A stretch of DNA of 64,000 nucleotides from the NCBI GenBank assembly GCA_947487765.1, contig CANKXO010000001.1, positions 1,116,001 through 1,180,000 on the forward strand. The letters run 5' to 3'. The stretch's first letter is position 1, and each line of letters starts with the position of its first letter. Shown one piece after another: positions 26,677 to 36,590 of the stretch. A program made the position numbers and the translations under genes. The DNA comes from an uncultured Pseudomonadales bacterium (GTDB lineage: Bacteria; Pseudomonadota; Gammaproteobacteria; Pseudomonadales; Cellvibrionaceae). The notes below the pieces were generated by a model. The model searched no databases. It had not been told where the DNA came from and saw only the letters and a program-made list of their open reading frames with translations.

Positions 26677-27963
26677 TTATTTAAACCAAAGTACTATCGA
26701 TGGTATAAACGCAATTAAAAAGCAAACACAGATAAGAGCAACAAATGCAGGAAAAGCACGTATTGCGATACGCATGAATGGTTCTCCACTTACTGCCGCC
26801 GCCGCAAATAAATTGATGCCAACTGGTGGAGTTATGAAACCTACCGATAAAGTACAGACGACAAACACACCAAAATGTACAACATCAAAACCTAGTTCTA
26901 ACCCAATAGGATAAAGAATAGGCATGATGACAAGAATAGCTGCGATGGGTTCAAGCAAACACCCTACTATCATTAGCATCACAACAATCAAAACAATAGA
27001 ACCAACATATCCGACACCGAAAGAAACAAACGTTGTTACAATGGCTTCAGGCACTCGCAAAACAGCTAACGCCTCAGCAAATAAAATTGAAAAAGCAATA
27101 ATAGGTGCAAGTATTCCTGTTGTTCTTGATGCATTAATAAATATCACTGGTAATTCAGAAAACTTCACTTCTCGACAAACCAGTAGCTCAATAACTAATA
27201 CATAGCCCACTGCAACTGCTGCCGCTTCCGTAGGGGTAAAAAAGCCGCCGTAGATACCACCCAAAATAAGAAAAGGGGCACCAAAACCATAGCGTGCTCG
27301 CCAAAGCGCTGTTAATGCTGCTCGCCCTGAAAAAGGGTCACGCTCAGATGCTCCCCATTGACCAAAGCAGCAAACAAAATAATTAGCCACACACATAGCA
27401 ACGGCCATTAATAATCCTGGAAGAATACCTCCAAGAAACAAATCACCTACTGATGTTGCAGTAGCAATACCATAGACAATAAAGATCAGACTAGGTGGAA
27501 CAATAACACCAAGAATACCGCCTGAAGCAGCTAAAGAGGCTGCATAACTTGGGTCGTAACCCCGCTTCTTTAAGGCGGGAACCATTATTTTACCGATGGT
27601 TGCCGTATCCGCAGAACTTGATCCACTTGTTCCAGCAAAAAAGAAACAACCAAAGATTGTTGTCATCCCTAAACCGCCACGAATCCACCCGACAAGAGAT
27701 TGCCCTACATGAATCAATTCTCTGGCGATACTCCCTCGTGATATTATTTCTCCTGCAAGTATGAACAAAGGCATTGCTAATAATGCCCAACTATCTAAGG
27801 CAGCAAATAGTGTCGTACCTAAACTATCAAGAGAATAAACACCGGTTAATAATATTAATGAAATTGATCCAATAGCCAATACAATAAACAGAGGAACACC
27901 GATGACCAAATGAAAAAGCATTAAGCTAATTACGATCATTGCTACAGAACTTGATTCCATCAC
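26677..27963 (-). CDS. dctM: TRAP transporter large permease DctM
   Basis: 428-residue integral membrane protein with about 11-12 helices and DctM hallmarks: MPLFILAGEIISRGSIA, GTSGSSSADTATIGKIMVP, GFITPPVGINLFAAAAVSG. It drives sodium-coupled import of the solute delivered by DctP. Its ATG overlaps the dctQ stop by four bases, so the two subunits are translationally coupled. Confidence 0.95.
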   Translation of the reverse strand: MMESSSVAMIVISLMLFHLVIGVPLFIVLAIGSISLILLTGVYSLDSLGTTLFAALDSWALLAMPLFILAGEIISRGSIARELIHVGQSLVGWIRGGLGMTTIFGCFFFAGTSGSSSADTATIGKIMVPALKKRGYDPSYAASLAASGGILGVIVPPSLIFIVYGIATATSVGDLFLGGILPGLLMAVAMCVANYFVCCFGQWGASERDPFSGRAALTALWRARYGFGAPFLILGGIYGGFFTPTEAAAVAVGYVLVIELLVCREVKFSELPVIFINASRTTGILAPIIAFSILFAEALAVLRVPEAIVTTFVSFGVGYVGSIVLIVVMLMIVGCLLEPIAAILVIMPILYPIGLELGFDVVHFGVFVVCTLSVGFITPPVGINLFAAAAVSGEPFMRIAIRAFPAFVALICVCFLIAFIPSIVLWFK

Positions 27964-28499
27964 TGAACCTCACTTGCTTGTTGATTTATACCAAACCGCC
28001 GGCACACCCTTTGTACAATTCTTATCAGCATTAAGCCCCAGCCTATAGGCAAAGCGGCTTCTGCTATCGACAAATTTAATGGAAGAGCATGCATTCGAAT
28101 ATTTGCCATTAACTGTATTTGCATCACACTAATCGAATACCAGATAACACAAAATGAAATGACGATACATAAGAAATCAATATAGGTTTCTAATAAGACT
28201 CGTCCATTTTTACCAAGAATAGAAGGCACAAAATCAATACGAATATGCTCATCATGTCGAAACGCTTCAGCAGCAGCAATATAAGCAAAATAGACAAATG
28301 CATACCTTGCAGTCATTTCTCCCCATGTGGTGGAAAAGTTAAAGAGATAACGCATGATGACTTCAATTAAAATAATGGCAAAAAAATACCCATAAGAAAA
28401 AATGACAAACCATTTAACAAAAGGACCATTAAAAAATGATAAAATTTGCGAGATTAAACTACTTTTAGAATGTGCTTGAGATGCTGTATTAACGCTCAT
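27960..28499 (-). CDS. dctQ: TRAP transporter small permease DctQ
   Basis: 179 residues with four membrane segments; RYLFNFSTTWGEMTARY and HIRIDFV are the family pattern. It is the small membrane subunit that assembles with DctM. GAGGTATCC precedes the ATG. It lies between the second dctP copy and dctM. Confidence 0.93.
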   Translation of the reverse strand: MSVNTASQAHSKSSLISQILSFFNGPFVKWFVIFSYGYFFAIILIEVIMRYLFNFSTTWGEMTARYAFVYFAYIAAAEAFRHDEHIRIDFVPSILGKNGRVLLETYIDFLCIVISFCVIWYSISVMQIQLMANIRMHALPLNLSIAEAALPIGWGLMLIRIVQRVCRRFGINQQASEVQ

Positions 28500-28558
28500 G
28501 GATACCTCATTTTATTATTATGATTTTAAAGGGCACTAAATACTCTTTAAATAATTAA

Positions 28559-29620
28559 CTATCCTTGTAAAGAAATAATGGTGTCAAAAGCAGAACGGCC
28601 AAATGCTTTTTTCAACGAGTCATATTCTTTACGCTGGTGGCCAACTGTATCAACCCATACTTTCTTTTCTTCTGAAGTTAAGGTGACAACTTCAATACCA
28701 CTTTCTTTCCAAAGAGATAGCATTTCTTGATTTGCTTGCAATTGCCCTTGTTTTTGAAATTCATAACTTTCTCGCCCTGCCCTAAGTATCGCTTCCTGTA
28801 CCTTGTCGGGTAGTTTCTTGAACCAACGTTTATTCAGTACCGTAATATGACAATTAAAATTCAGCTCATACAATGTAGCGCTACCCAAAGTTTCGTGAAT
28901 TTTTGTTGCAGTTAACGGCCCTAAACCAACACTTAAAGCATCTGCTGCACCTTGTTGCATCGCTTGATAAGCTTCTCCCCACGCAATAGATACAGGGTTA
29001 GCTGATGTTAAGTTGAAAAGAACATCTTCTACACGCGTTCCATTAGTGCGGACTTTTAACCCACTTAAGTCTTCAGGTAAACGAACGACCCGATCGACCT
29101 TTTTACTGATACCCAGGACTCGAAAACCTGCATTAGCCCACATACCAGGTACAACCTGAAAACCGCTTTTTGCAGGATTAGATATAAATTCAGATTTTGA
29201 AAAACCTTTGGTTTGAATCGTTTTTTCAAAAGACTCATTGGAATCAAACAAATAAGGAAAATCCAAGATGTTATAAACTTCAGAGTAATTGACAAAATTG
29301 CCTGTCGACAATTGACACCCTTGAATAGAGCCAGTCAATACTTTTTGCGGTAGAACTGTTTGCCCACCTAAGCTACCAGCTTCATGAATATCAACTAACA
29401 ACTCGCCATCCGAGTACTTTTCTGCCAAAGACTTAAAGAGTGACAAGCCAGTAATCATATACTTATTGGTGGCTGCTCCGAATGTATGTCCAAATATTAG
29501 ACGATGCTTCGGCTTTGCTGCATATAACGAAGGTGATAATAATGATGTCCCTAATGCTGCGCCACATGTTATAGCGCTGGTTTTTAAGAATTTTCTTCGA
29601 TCAAAAGTTTTATTAGTCAT
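28559..29620 (-). CDS. dctP: TRAP transporter substrate-binding protein DctP, copy 2
   Basis: About 353 residues from the ATG at 29620 (MTNKTFDRRKFLKTS). Another ATG six bases earlier is in frame, but the ribosome binding site GAGGT sits at correct spacing only for 29620. A twin-arginine-like leader (DRRKFLK) precedes a DctP fold with KVRTNGTRVED. It closely resembles copy 1 at 25521-26582. Its position before dctQ-dctM is the usual one, so this may be the original and copy 1 the derivative. Confidence 0.92.
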   Translation of the reverse strand: MTNKTFDRRKFLKTSAITCGAALGTSLLSPSLYAAKPKHRLIFGHTFGAATNKYMITGLSLFKSLAEKYSDGELLVDIHEAGSLGGQTVLPQKVLTGSIQGCQLSTGNFVNYSEVYNILDFPYLFDSNESFEKTIQTKGFSKSEFISNPAKSGFQVVPGMWANAGFRVLGISKKVDRVVRLPEDLSGLKVRTNGTRVEDVLFNLTSANPVSIAWGEAYQAMQQGAADALSVGLGPLTATKIHETLGSATLYELNFNCHITVLNKRWFKKLPDKVQEAILRAGRESYEFQKQGQLQANQEMLSLWKESGIEVVTLTSEEKKVWVDTVGHQRKEYDSLKKAFGRSAFDTIISLQG

Positions 29621-29680
29621 TATCATTACCTCATTATATTTATTAATAAAGATGTAGCTTAGGTTTATTGCTTTGATTAA

Positions 29681-30094
29681 TTAGGTATCAAATCGATCTT
29701 GATCTGAACCAATACCCACGGTTTCTCCCGTTTCAACAAATGTTCTATTCACATTAGATGAGCCATAAATAACCATGGCATAGACATCTTCATCGCTGTC
29801 ATTAATCAATTCATGTTGCACATCAGCCGAAATAAACGTCGAATCATAAGTAGAGCAAAATACTTCCTGATCGCCATTTAAAATGATTTTTAATGTACCC
29901 TCCAATACAGTGACCTGCTCTTCAGCATTGTGCGTATGTGCAGGGACAGATGTTTTGGGGGGAAGTAAAGTAATACCTGAATGTATACTTTTAGCACCGA
30001 CTTTTTTATTTGCAATGAGGTGATTAACAATCCCTAAGCCACGCGGTACTTTTTGCAAGTCGGAAAAAGGGAGAAAATTAATACTAGATTTCAT
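29681..30094 (-). CDS. cupin domain protein
   Basis: About 137 residues from the ATG at 30094 (MKSSINFLPF); an upstream in-frame ATG at 30130 has no ribosome binding site. The single cupin barrel has the first motif PAHTHNAEEQVTVLEG, giving two histidines and a glutamate for a metal, and the second motif ISADVQHELINDS. Such small cupins are isomerases, dioxygenases or ligand sensors. It appears to be the first gene of the TRAP operon, downstream of an ACTGGTACCA-type motif cluster. Confidence 0.85.
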   Translation of the reverse strand: MKSSINFLPFSDLQKVPRGLGIVNHLIANKKVGAKSIHSGITLLPPKTSVPAHTHNAEEQVTVLEGTLKIILNGDQEVFCSTYDSTFISADVQHELINDSDEDVYAMVIYGSSNVNRTFVETGETVGIGSDQDRFDT

Positions 30095-30189
30095 AAGATA
30101 ACTGCCTTTAAATTTATTGATAATAAACAATCAAGCATCAATCGAACTTTAAATAATTATTATTCAATCAAAAGATACTAATAAAATTG

Positions 30190-30351
30190 ACTGGTACCAA
30201 TTGTGGTTATTTAAGGGGTTCACAGCAAGAACCGGTCCTTTAAATATCAATGGTGCCACTGACCGTCAAGAAACATTAATTTCATTACCAAAAGGTATAC
30301 CCGCTAACATTTAAATTAAGTAGTACCAGTTATGCAAAATGCATTGGTACC
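30190..30351. promoter_or_regulatory. ACTGGTACCA motif cluster in a 422-bp gene-free region
   Basis: The stretch 30095-30516 has no plausible gene. It holds ACTGGTACCA (30190), ACCGGTCC (30231), TGGTGCCA (30251), TAGTACCAGT (30321) and TTGGTACC (30344). Related motifs occur before 32738/33319 and before 41768/42235, all in the same catabolic island. The likely reader is the MocR regulator at 39168-40649, but this is inferred from position only. Confidence 0.6.
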
Positions 30352-30516
30352 GATAATTTTAATTTGATGTAAACAATGGCATCTGAATGCTAAGAAAATA
30401 AACTGAAGGAAAGTGTAAAAACAACATAGACAGAAGATATAACTGAGAAGAGCTCGGTTCTTTTCATCATCTCAGCTATATAAAGGTGTACTTTAAAAAA
30501 TTAAGTGGTAATAGAG

Positions 30517-31443
30517 TTAAAAAACATAAGCAAAGCGTAAATTAATACGGGATTCTTCTTTAAATGCATTTTCAACATCAATATCTTCTCCATATTGAAC
30601 TTCTACTTGAGCGTTCGGCAAGAAAAAATATTGCATACTAATTCTATATTTAGTTCGATCTAAAGTATCATTTTGATCAACACCATCTAAAACTGTTTCG
30701 CCACCATGCTCAAAACTATAGGTAGCCGTTACTGCAAACTTTGGGGTTATATCATAGGCAAAATGTGCTTGATATTGATAAAGATGTTTCTGTTCTCGCG
30801 TTTGTGATGCTGCACCAAAATTATTGTTATTCCCAAACGTTCTTACGTCAGCCACCAAATCAAACGTTAAATCATCAAAAAATATTTCTCTGGTCCAAGC
30901 AAATTGTGCAGTTATCGAGAATCGATTTGCGCCGAGATTAAAATTCCCCCTTTCTTTTGCATAATCACCAGTGGGAAGTTCAAGATAAGGCGTAAAGCCG
31001 ATGTAATGACGTTTCTCTGCATTTAATGGGTATTTAAAAGCAGCTAGAAAAAGCATGTCACCTAAACCCGTTGAATCAAGCCCATCAACACTGCCACCCG
31101 TTCCTTTAAGCTGACCATAAGGAACAAATATTTGGGGATCAACCGTTAGACCTTTTTTCATTCCATCCAAAGGTACAACATTGAAAATATAACGAAAAAG
31201 AGCAATATCAAGTTCCGCTTCAATAGTCGAATCGACTTCGTCCCCATTCCCATCATAAAAGCCTTCAAGATTTGCATGCTGCAAATATTGAACATATAAA
31301 GCATGATTTGTTGGGAACATTTGATAGTCACGCGGTGAGTTATCTAATGCACTCACAACAATTGATTGCACAGTGATTGTTACTATTATTAATATTTTAC
31401 TAATAATATAGAAAGGTTCTTTAAAGAAAGTTGATTCTTTCAT
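30517..31443 (-). CDS. outer-membrane channel-like protein of the Phenol_MetA_deg type
   Basis: 308 residues with an N-terminal hydrophobic signal (FYIISKILIIVTITVQSIVV) and alternating beta-strand pattern ending in an aromatic residue (NLRFAYVF), as in outer-membrane barrels. Motifs such as DMLFLAAFKYPL and PYLELPTGDYAKERGN fit the transporter family linked to aromatic meta-cleavage clusters. GGAGAAGTAGA precedes the ATG. It could let hydrophobic or aromatic substrates through the outer membrane for the adjacent catabolic genes. Confidence 0.8.
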   Translation of the reverse strand: MKESTFFKEPFYIISKILIIVTITVQSIVVSALDNSPRDYQMFPTNHALYVQYLQHANLEGFYDGNGDEVDSTIEAELDIALFRYIFNVVPLDGMKKGLTVDPQIFVPYGQLKGTGGSVDGLDSTGLGDMLFLAAFKYPLNAEKRHYIGFTPYLELPTGDYAKERGNFNLGANRFSITAQFAWTREIFFDDLTFDLVADVRTFGNNNNFGAASQTREQKHLYQYQAHFAYDITPKFAVTATYSFEHGGETVLDGVDQNDTLDRTKYRISMQYFFLPNAQVEVQYGEDIDVENAFKEESRINLRFAYVF

Positions 31444-31514
31444 ATTCTACTTCTCCAATTTTTATTATTTAATTTGTTATACTTGAACCAATTAATGATT
31501 CCAGTTACAGCGCT

Positions 31515-32144
31515 TTATTGCTTTAAACCTTCTGCCTCAAGAACAGCATCAACGCCCTCATTTGCGCACATCGTTTCCCTAAGTCGCTGTAGATTAGGGT
31601 AGTCATTGAGTTGCTCAGGAAATTTCACTGTAATCCAACCCAGCATCGGAAAAGCATAGGCGTCAACAATAGAAGGCTTATCACCGACAATATAAGTCCT
31701 GCCTTCCATATGCTTGTTGAGTATATTCAGTTCCCTACGAACAAGTTTTTTTGCAGCACCATATACAGCATCCAAAGCCTCTTTTGTTGTTTCTGTTGTA
31801 TAACGATCACTAACAAATAAAGGGTGGCATGCAGGATGTAAATCTGCGCACAAGAAATTTAACCAACGATTAGCCTCTGCACATTCATCAAGTGATTCAC
31901 CACCACCGATATCAGCTTCTGGATAGCGATCGGCAAGGTAACGTAAAATTGCAGGGCTTTGTGTTAATAACGTAGAACCATTTTTCCGATCTAAAATAGG
32001 CACTTTCCCAGCAGCTTCAGGAAACACCTGCTTTAGCTTTTCATCAGCAAAAGGAACAGCTTCGGCTTCATAATCCTGCCCTATCCATTCTAAAGCGATA
32101 TGAGGACCTAAAGAACAAGCGCCGGGGGTGTAATATAATTTCAT
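31515..32144 (-). CDS. glutathione S-transferase family protein
   Basis: 209 residues, beta-class-like. It begins MKLYYTPGACSLGPHIAL with the cysteine and serine used by bacterial enzymes, contains the cis-proline loop GKVPILD and the glutathione motif TQSPAILRYLADRYP, then a helical C-terminal domain with VDAYAFPMLGW. It is a paralogue of the protein at 24886-25497 but has an intact glutathione loop. It lies between the DUF1097 gene and the outer-membrane protein gene on one strand. Confidence 0.9.
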   Translation of the reverse strand: MKLYYTPGACSLGPHIALEWIGQDYEAEAVPFADEKLKQVFPEAAGKVPILDRKNGSTLLTQSPAILRYLADRYPEADIGGGESLDECAEANRWLNFLCADLHPACHPLFVSDRYTTETTKEALDAVYGAAKKLVRRELNILNKHMEGRTYIVGDKPSIVDAYAFPMLGWITVKFPEQLNDYPNLQRLRETMCANEGVDAVLEAEGLKQ

Positions 32145-32198
32145 AACATTCTCTCTTATTTATTATCTTGTGTTTTCAAATAAAATTATTTTTTTAAA

Positions 32199-32738
32199 TT
32201 AACCTTTTTCAGGTTCAACAGCAGGCATTGAGCCCATTAAAAATATTGCCAAGCGTTCTGTCATAAGGCCAAACCCCACACCAATGAGCATTGATATAGA
32301 AATGTTAATAAAAGCATTTTGGCTAGCAGTAACGCCAAGTAAGTTTCCTTCTTCACCTTTCAATAAAACAAAAGCAGCAACACACGCTAACGAATTCATA
32401 GTGACTGGCACTACACTTAGCATTGGAGCTCTACCTGCAAGTACAGCAATTGGTGCAGACACCGCAACACACATTGCCGCCCATAGTGGAAGACCAAAAG
32501 TACCTGCCATAGTTGTTCCCGTTATTGCGTACATCGTTGCCCACCCAAGGGCGCAACCGAAAAGTGAACCTGCAATAGTAAGTTTTGCTGATTGGGAGCC
32601 ACCACCTGAATGAAAAAAACAAGCCCATGCGACAAAAGCAGCCCATAGAGACAGACTCCCGCCATAAGCGATAAACAAATAGGTGGCTAATGCACCAAAG
32701 ATAGAAAGACTAATAGCCATAGCAGTATTTTGAGACAT
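32199..32738 (-). CDS. DUF1097 family membrane protein
   Basis: 179 residues with five or six hydrophobic segments and the DUF1097 pattern (LSLWAAFVAWACFFHSGG, LAGRAPMLSVVPVTMNSLA). Function is unknown; members often accompany transport or catabolic genes. AGAGGATTTAAG precedes the ATG. It is the first gene of a three-gene minus-strand unit with the glutathione transferase and outer-membrane protein. Confidence 0.85.
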   Translation of the reverse strand: MSQNTAMAISLSIFGALATYLFIAYGGSLSLWAAFVAWACFFHSGGGSQSAKLTIAGSLFGCALGWATMYAITGTTMAGTFGLPLWAAMCVAVSAPIAVLAGRAPMLSVVPVTMNSLACVAAFVLLKGEEGNLLGVTASQNAFINISISMLIGVGFGLMTERLAIFLMGSMPAVEPEKG

Positions 32739-33318
32739 ACTTAAATCCTCTTTATTATTGAGTATTGGATTATTTACGTTTTAAACATTCTTAAATAAAT
32801 CACTTAGGTAGATATATTTTTTAAAAGTAATTTAACGTTAACTATTTTTTTGTTTTTATTTATATATTTAGAAAAATAATTAGCGCCATCTAGAATGACT
32901 GAATGGGAATATATAGAGTTAAAATTTTACTGGTAGTGCCAGTGTGGAGAAATGCATTAGTACCGTTTATAGAGAATTATATTTTTTCATTAAAATAAAA
33001 ATTAGTGATATGGAGATAATTATTTGGCAATTATTGGCATGCTAAACATTTAATAAAAAAAATTAAAGAACTAAAAGCCAATCGAAATATACGTCGATGG
33101 TTCCAGATTAACTGGTCCCTTTGTAAACATTCCTACTGGCTCTCCCCTGCCTATATATTCTGATTTACTCTATGTTCCGTACAGGTGGTTTTTATTACTA
33201 TTTTCATTATTAGCGCAGCAATATCTGAAAATTATCGATAAGAACAAAAAATAAGCGTGCTGGAGCACATCAAACATCTATTCCTAGTTGGGTGTTTATT
33301 CAATATAAGTGAGACATT
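32739..33318. promoter_or_regulatory. 580-bp divergent promoter region with operator-like repeats
   Basis: No credible gene was found in this AT-rich gap between the minus-strand DUF1097 unit and the plus-strand dehydrogenase unit. It holds the inverted repeat ACTGGTAGTGCCAGT (32929-32943), AGTACC at 32959, TGGTTCCAG (33098-33106) and ACTGGTCC (33111-33118). These resemble motifs near 30.2 and 41.9 kb. They probably bind a common regulator of the catabolic island. Confidence 0.6.
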
Positions 33319-34848
33319 ATGAAAGCAGTACAACCCATTAAAATCAAAAATTATATCAATGGCGCTTGGGTAAGTGACTCTAGCGGTAATGTAGAACCTT
33401 TGATTAACCCTTCTAATGGTGCTGTTATAGGTGAAGTGCCAATGGGAGGAGAAAGAGAATCTCAAGCAGCCGTTGCGGCGGCCGCTGAAGCCTATCAAAG
33501 CTGGAGTAAGCTTGCATTGCCTAAGCGTATGGATTTTATTTTTAAAATGCACCAAGCCATGGTCGATAATCGTGAAAGCTTAGCTGAGTCCATTGCTATT
33601 GACCAAGCAAAGCATATTACTGAAGCTAGAGGTGAAGTACAGCGTGTAATAGAAATTTTACAGATGGCTTGTACTATCCCGGCACTAATTCAAGGCGAAA
33701 CGATAGGTAATTTAGCCACTAATATTAATGGCCGAGTTGTTAAAGCACCATTAGGGGTATTTTGTGGTGTCGCTCCTTTTAATTTCCCAGCTTTAGTCTT
33801 TGGGTGGTTTATCCCTTTTGCCATAGGAACAGGCAATACTTTTGTGTACAAGCCCTCGACTGATTCACCTTTATTCATGCAAAAAATGATGCAGTTAATT
33901 CATGATACAGGTTTACCTGCTGGTGTGATTAACATTGTACATGGTAATCGTAAGATTGTTGAATCTTGGTACGATGATGAAAACGTCGCAGGCGTCTGCC
34001 TCGTTGGGTCTACACCAACGGCTAAAGCAATAGCTGCAGGCTGTGGCCGCAATGGAAAAAGAACAATGTTGCTTGGCGGTGCTAAAAACTTTTTAGTGGC
34101 CATGGAAGACGCACCAATGGATCTTCTAGTTGATAATATTCTCATCTCAGGCTATGGCTCTGCGGGCCAACGCTGTCTTGCTTCATCCAATATTATTGCG
34201 GTCCCAGAAATTCATGACGAGCTAGTTGAACGCTTGGCTAAAGCGTCTAAAGATATTGTTGTGGGTGATGCAATGGACCCAGACGTATTCATGGGGCCAG
34301 TCATTTCTGCAAAAGCAAAAGAAAAAATAGAAAATTATATTCAACAAGGTATTGATGAAGGTGCAACACTCGTTTTAGACGGAAGAAACCCTTCTATTCC
34401 TTCCTCTATTAAAGACGGTTTTTATGTTGGACCTACAATTTTCTCTGATGTTACGCCATCAATGACAATTGCAAAAGAGGAAATATTCGGACCGGTCATT
34501 AGCATTTTAAAAGCGGGATGTATTAATGGTGCACTAAAAATGGTTAATTCCCACGAGATGGGTAACGGTGCATGTATTTTTACTCAGAATAATTTTTATA
34601 CAGAAAAATTTATCAATGATGCCAGCGTAGGCATGATTGGTGTCAATGTTGGCGTATGTGCCCCTCACCCTTATTTGCCATTCGGCGGCATCAAGGATTC
34701 ATTAATTGGCAATGATAAGGTTCAAGGAAAAGATGGAATTGATTTTTTCACACAAAATAAAACAGCAACAATACGAGTTGTTGATCCTGAGCTAAGTAAC
34801 CCAGCGGCACCAAAAGATAAGAGCGTTCGCAGCTGTGTCGCTGGATAA
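33319..34848 (+). CDS. mmsA: CoA-acylating methylmalonate-semialdehyde dehydrogenase family protein, copy 1
   Basis: 509-residue aldehyde dehydrogenase of the MmsA type. APFNFPALVFGWFIPFAIG is the coenzyme region, GSTPTAKAI the NAD loop, and GSAGQRC holds the catalytic Cys286. As in MmsA, the usual general-base glutamate is replaced by an Asn (GAKNFL), which fits CoA-dependent oxidation of malonate- or methylmalonate-semialdehyde to acyl-CoA. The real substrate could be another semialdehyde. It heads the plus-strand catabolic unit and is distinctly diverged from copy 2 at 36591. Confidence 0.9.
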   Translation: MKAVQPIKIKNYINGAWVSDSSGNVEPLINPSNGAVIGEVPMGGERESQAAVAAAAEAYQSWSKLALPKRMDFIFKMHQAMVDNRESLAESIAIDQAKHITEARGEVQRVIEILQMACTIPALIQGETIGNLATNINGRVVKAPLGVFCGVAPFNFPALVFGWFIPFAIGTGNTFVYKPSTDSPLFMQKMMQLIHDTGLPAGVINIVHGNRKIVESWYDDENVAGVCLVGSTPTAKAIAAGCGRNGKRTMLLGGAKNFLVAMEDAPMDLLVDNILISGYGSAGQRCLASSNIIAVPEIHDELVERLAKASKDIVVGDAMDPDVFMGPVISAKAKEKIENYIQQGIDEGATLVLDGRNPSIPSSIKDGFYVGPTIFSDVTPSMTIAKEEIFGPVISILKAGCINGALKMVNSHEMGNGACIFTQNNFYTEKFINDASVGMIGVNVGVCAPHPYLPFGGIKDSLIGNDKVQGKDGIDFFTQNKTATIRVVDPELSNPAAPKDKSVRSCVAG

Positions 34849-34986
34849 TTTATTAACCCCATATAAATCACTACATAGAAGAGGACAACAATAAAAATAG
34901 TTATACACATTATTACTCAACGTTAAGTAACTTAAAAATATTAAATAATAAAATTAATCTGAGGATTATTTCCTAGGAGACTATAC

Positions 34987-36387
34987 ATGACTTATACCGA
35001 TGTAAGAGGTTTAACCTTAACAACGACTAGTGCAGATGCTGTAGATTCTTATAATCAATCTATAGCGGATAATGCTGAGTATCGACTCAGCGCAGGTGAT
35101 CATATGCAGGCAGCTATTGATGCTGACCCTAACTTTACAATGGCACACTGCGTAATGGGCTACTACATGATGGGGGCAGAAGCATTAGCACCTGAAGGTG
35201 CAGCTGAAGCTTGTCTGGAAGCTGCAGAAGCAACAGATTTGACTAAAGTAACTCCACGAGAACGTGCAAGTGTTGCAGCATTAAGAGCATGGGTAGAAAG
35301 TCGTCAAGATGACGCCATTCTCATTTGGGAACGAATTCTAGACGATAATCCTTTAGATTTATTAACAATGCAGTTATTGCACTATCGTAATTTTTGGTTA
35401 GGTAAAGAAGAAGGGATTCGCGATTCTGTCTCACGTTACATCGATCGCTGGGACCCAAGTATTCCTAATTACTCCAATGTTCTTGGCATGTATTGTTTTG
35501 GACTCAATGAAAATGGTAATGGTGATAAAGCCTTGGAATACGGACGCAAAGCCATTGATTTGAATAAGAATGATTTATGGGCCGTGCATGCTGTTGCCCA
35601 TGTACTTAATGATCGCGGTGAACAACATGCGGGAATTTCCTTCTTTAATCAGTTTGATAAAAGATGGGAAGGACATAATGCAATACGTGAGCATTTATGG
35701 TGGCACGAAGGCTTATTATGGTGGGAATTAGGTGAGTACGATAAATCGTTAAAACTATACGATGAATATTTCGCAAGCAATATCACCCCCTTTTATTTGG
35801 ACGTTCAAAATTCAGCTTCGATGTTATGGCGACTAGAAAGTGTCGGTGTAGATGTTGGTAACCGCTGGAATCAAATTAAAGATGTTGCTTTACAACGCAT
35901 CGAACGTCGTTATCTGCCGTGGACAGACATACATGTCTCTATGGTACTTGGGCGTACGGGCGAACAAGATGTATTAAACAAGTTTTTACAAACAATCGAT
36001 AATGACCCAAATAAAACTCGGAATGCTCGCCAATATGCAGCAACAGAAACTGATGTAGCCGTATGCAGCGCAATTAGCGATTACTGCAAAGGTGAATACT
36101 CTCATTCAATCGAAAATTTATTGAAAGTGCGATCGAATAATTTTCGACCATTGGGTGCCAGCAATGCACAACGTGATGTTATTGGTGTAATGCTAGGTGT
36201 TGCCGCATTAAAAGCGAAAGAATATTCATTAGCGCGTTCTGTCTTTGGACAACGCCTTGAAGATAAACCCAGTAACCAAATGACATGGTTATTCTACGCG
36301 GATGCAGCGGAAGGTTGTGGCGATACGGAAGCGGCACATCGAGCACGTGCAATGGCAACAACTGTTGAAGGTGTTATCGCAGCATAA
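34987..36387 (+). CDS. tetratricopeptide-repeat protein of the TTC38 type
   Basis: 466 residues made almost wholly of helical hairpins, with TPR-like segments (GDKALEYGRKAIDLNKNDLW, AVHAVAHVLNDRGE). The motif IREHLWWHEGLLWWELGEYD is typical of the TTC38-like family found in eukaryotes and scattered bacteria; function is unknown. TAGGAGA before the ATG is a good ribosome binding site. It lies between two aldehyde dehydrogenase genes on the same strand, so it is likely part of the catabolic operon, perhaps as a scaffold or an enzyme not yet defined. Confidence 0.85.
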   Translation: MTYTDVRGLTLTTTSADAVDSYNQSIADNAEYRLSAGDHMQAAIDADPNFTMAHCVMGYYMMGAEALAPEGAAEACLEAAEATDLTKVTPRERASVAALRAWVESRQDDAILIWERILDDNPLDLLTMQLLHYRNFWLGKEEGIRDSVSRYIDRWDPSIPNYSNVLGMYCFGLNENGNGDKALEYGRKAIDLNKNDLWAVHAVAHVLNDRGEQHAGISFFNQFDKRWEGHNAIREHLWWHEGLLWWELGEYDKSLKLYDEYFASNITPFYLDVQNSASMLWRLESVGVDVGNRWNQIKDVALQRIERRYLPWTDIHVSMVLGRTGEQDVLNKFLQTIDNDPNKTRNARQYAATETDVAVCSAISDYCKGEYSHSIENLLKVRSNNFRPLGASNAQRDVIGVMLGVAALKAKEYSLARSVFGQRLEDKPSNQMTWLFYADAAEGCGDTEAAHRARAMATTVEGVIAA

Positions 36388-36590
36388 AAATACCACTTGA
36401 ACGATATTTACTAATATTTTAGCGTCCATAGATTTATAACTGTTTCGCTATAGATCTATAGGCGTTATTAACAAGAGTAATCAAATAAATTGATTCAAAA
36501 TAAATGCAAATTTTTTAGTCTTCCTTATATATTCGAACACAGTATTACATTCTGCAATATAGTTTAAAACGCAGCCAATTGGAGAATTAG

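Noticed and set aside
30095-33318. Long AT-rich gaps as CRISPR array or mobile-element remnants
   Set aside because: Repeats are short, irregularly spaced operator-like motifs; there are no regular spacers, terminal inverted repeats or transposase fragments.
33232-33555. Minus-strand 107-residue frame at the start of the first dehydrogenase gene
   Set aside because: It is antisense to a conserved coding region with a good start, and its composition is not protein-like.
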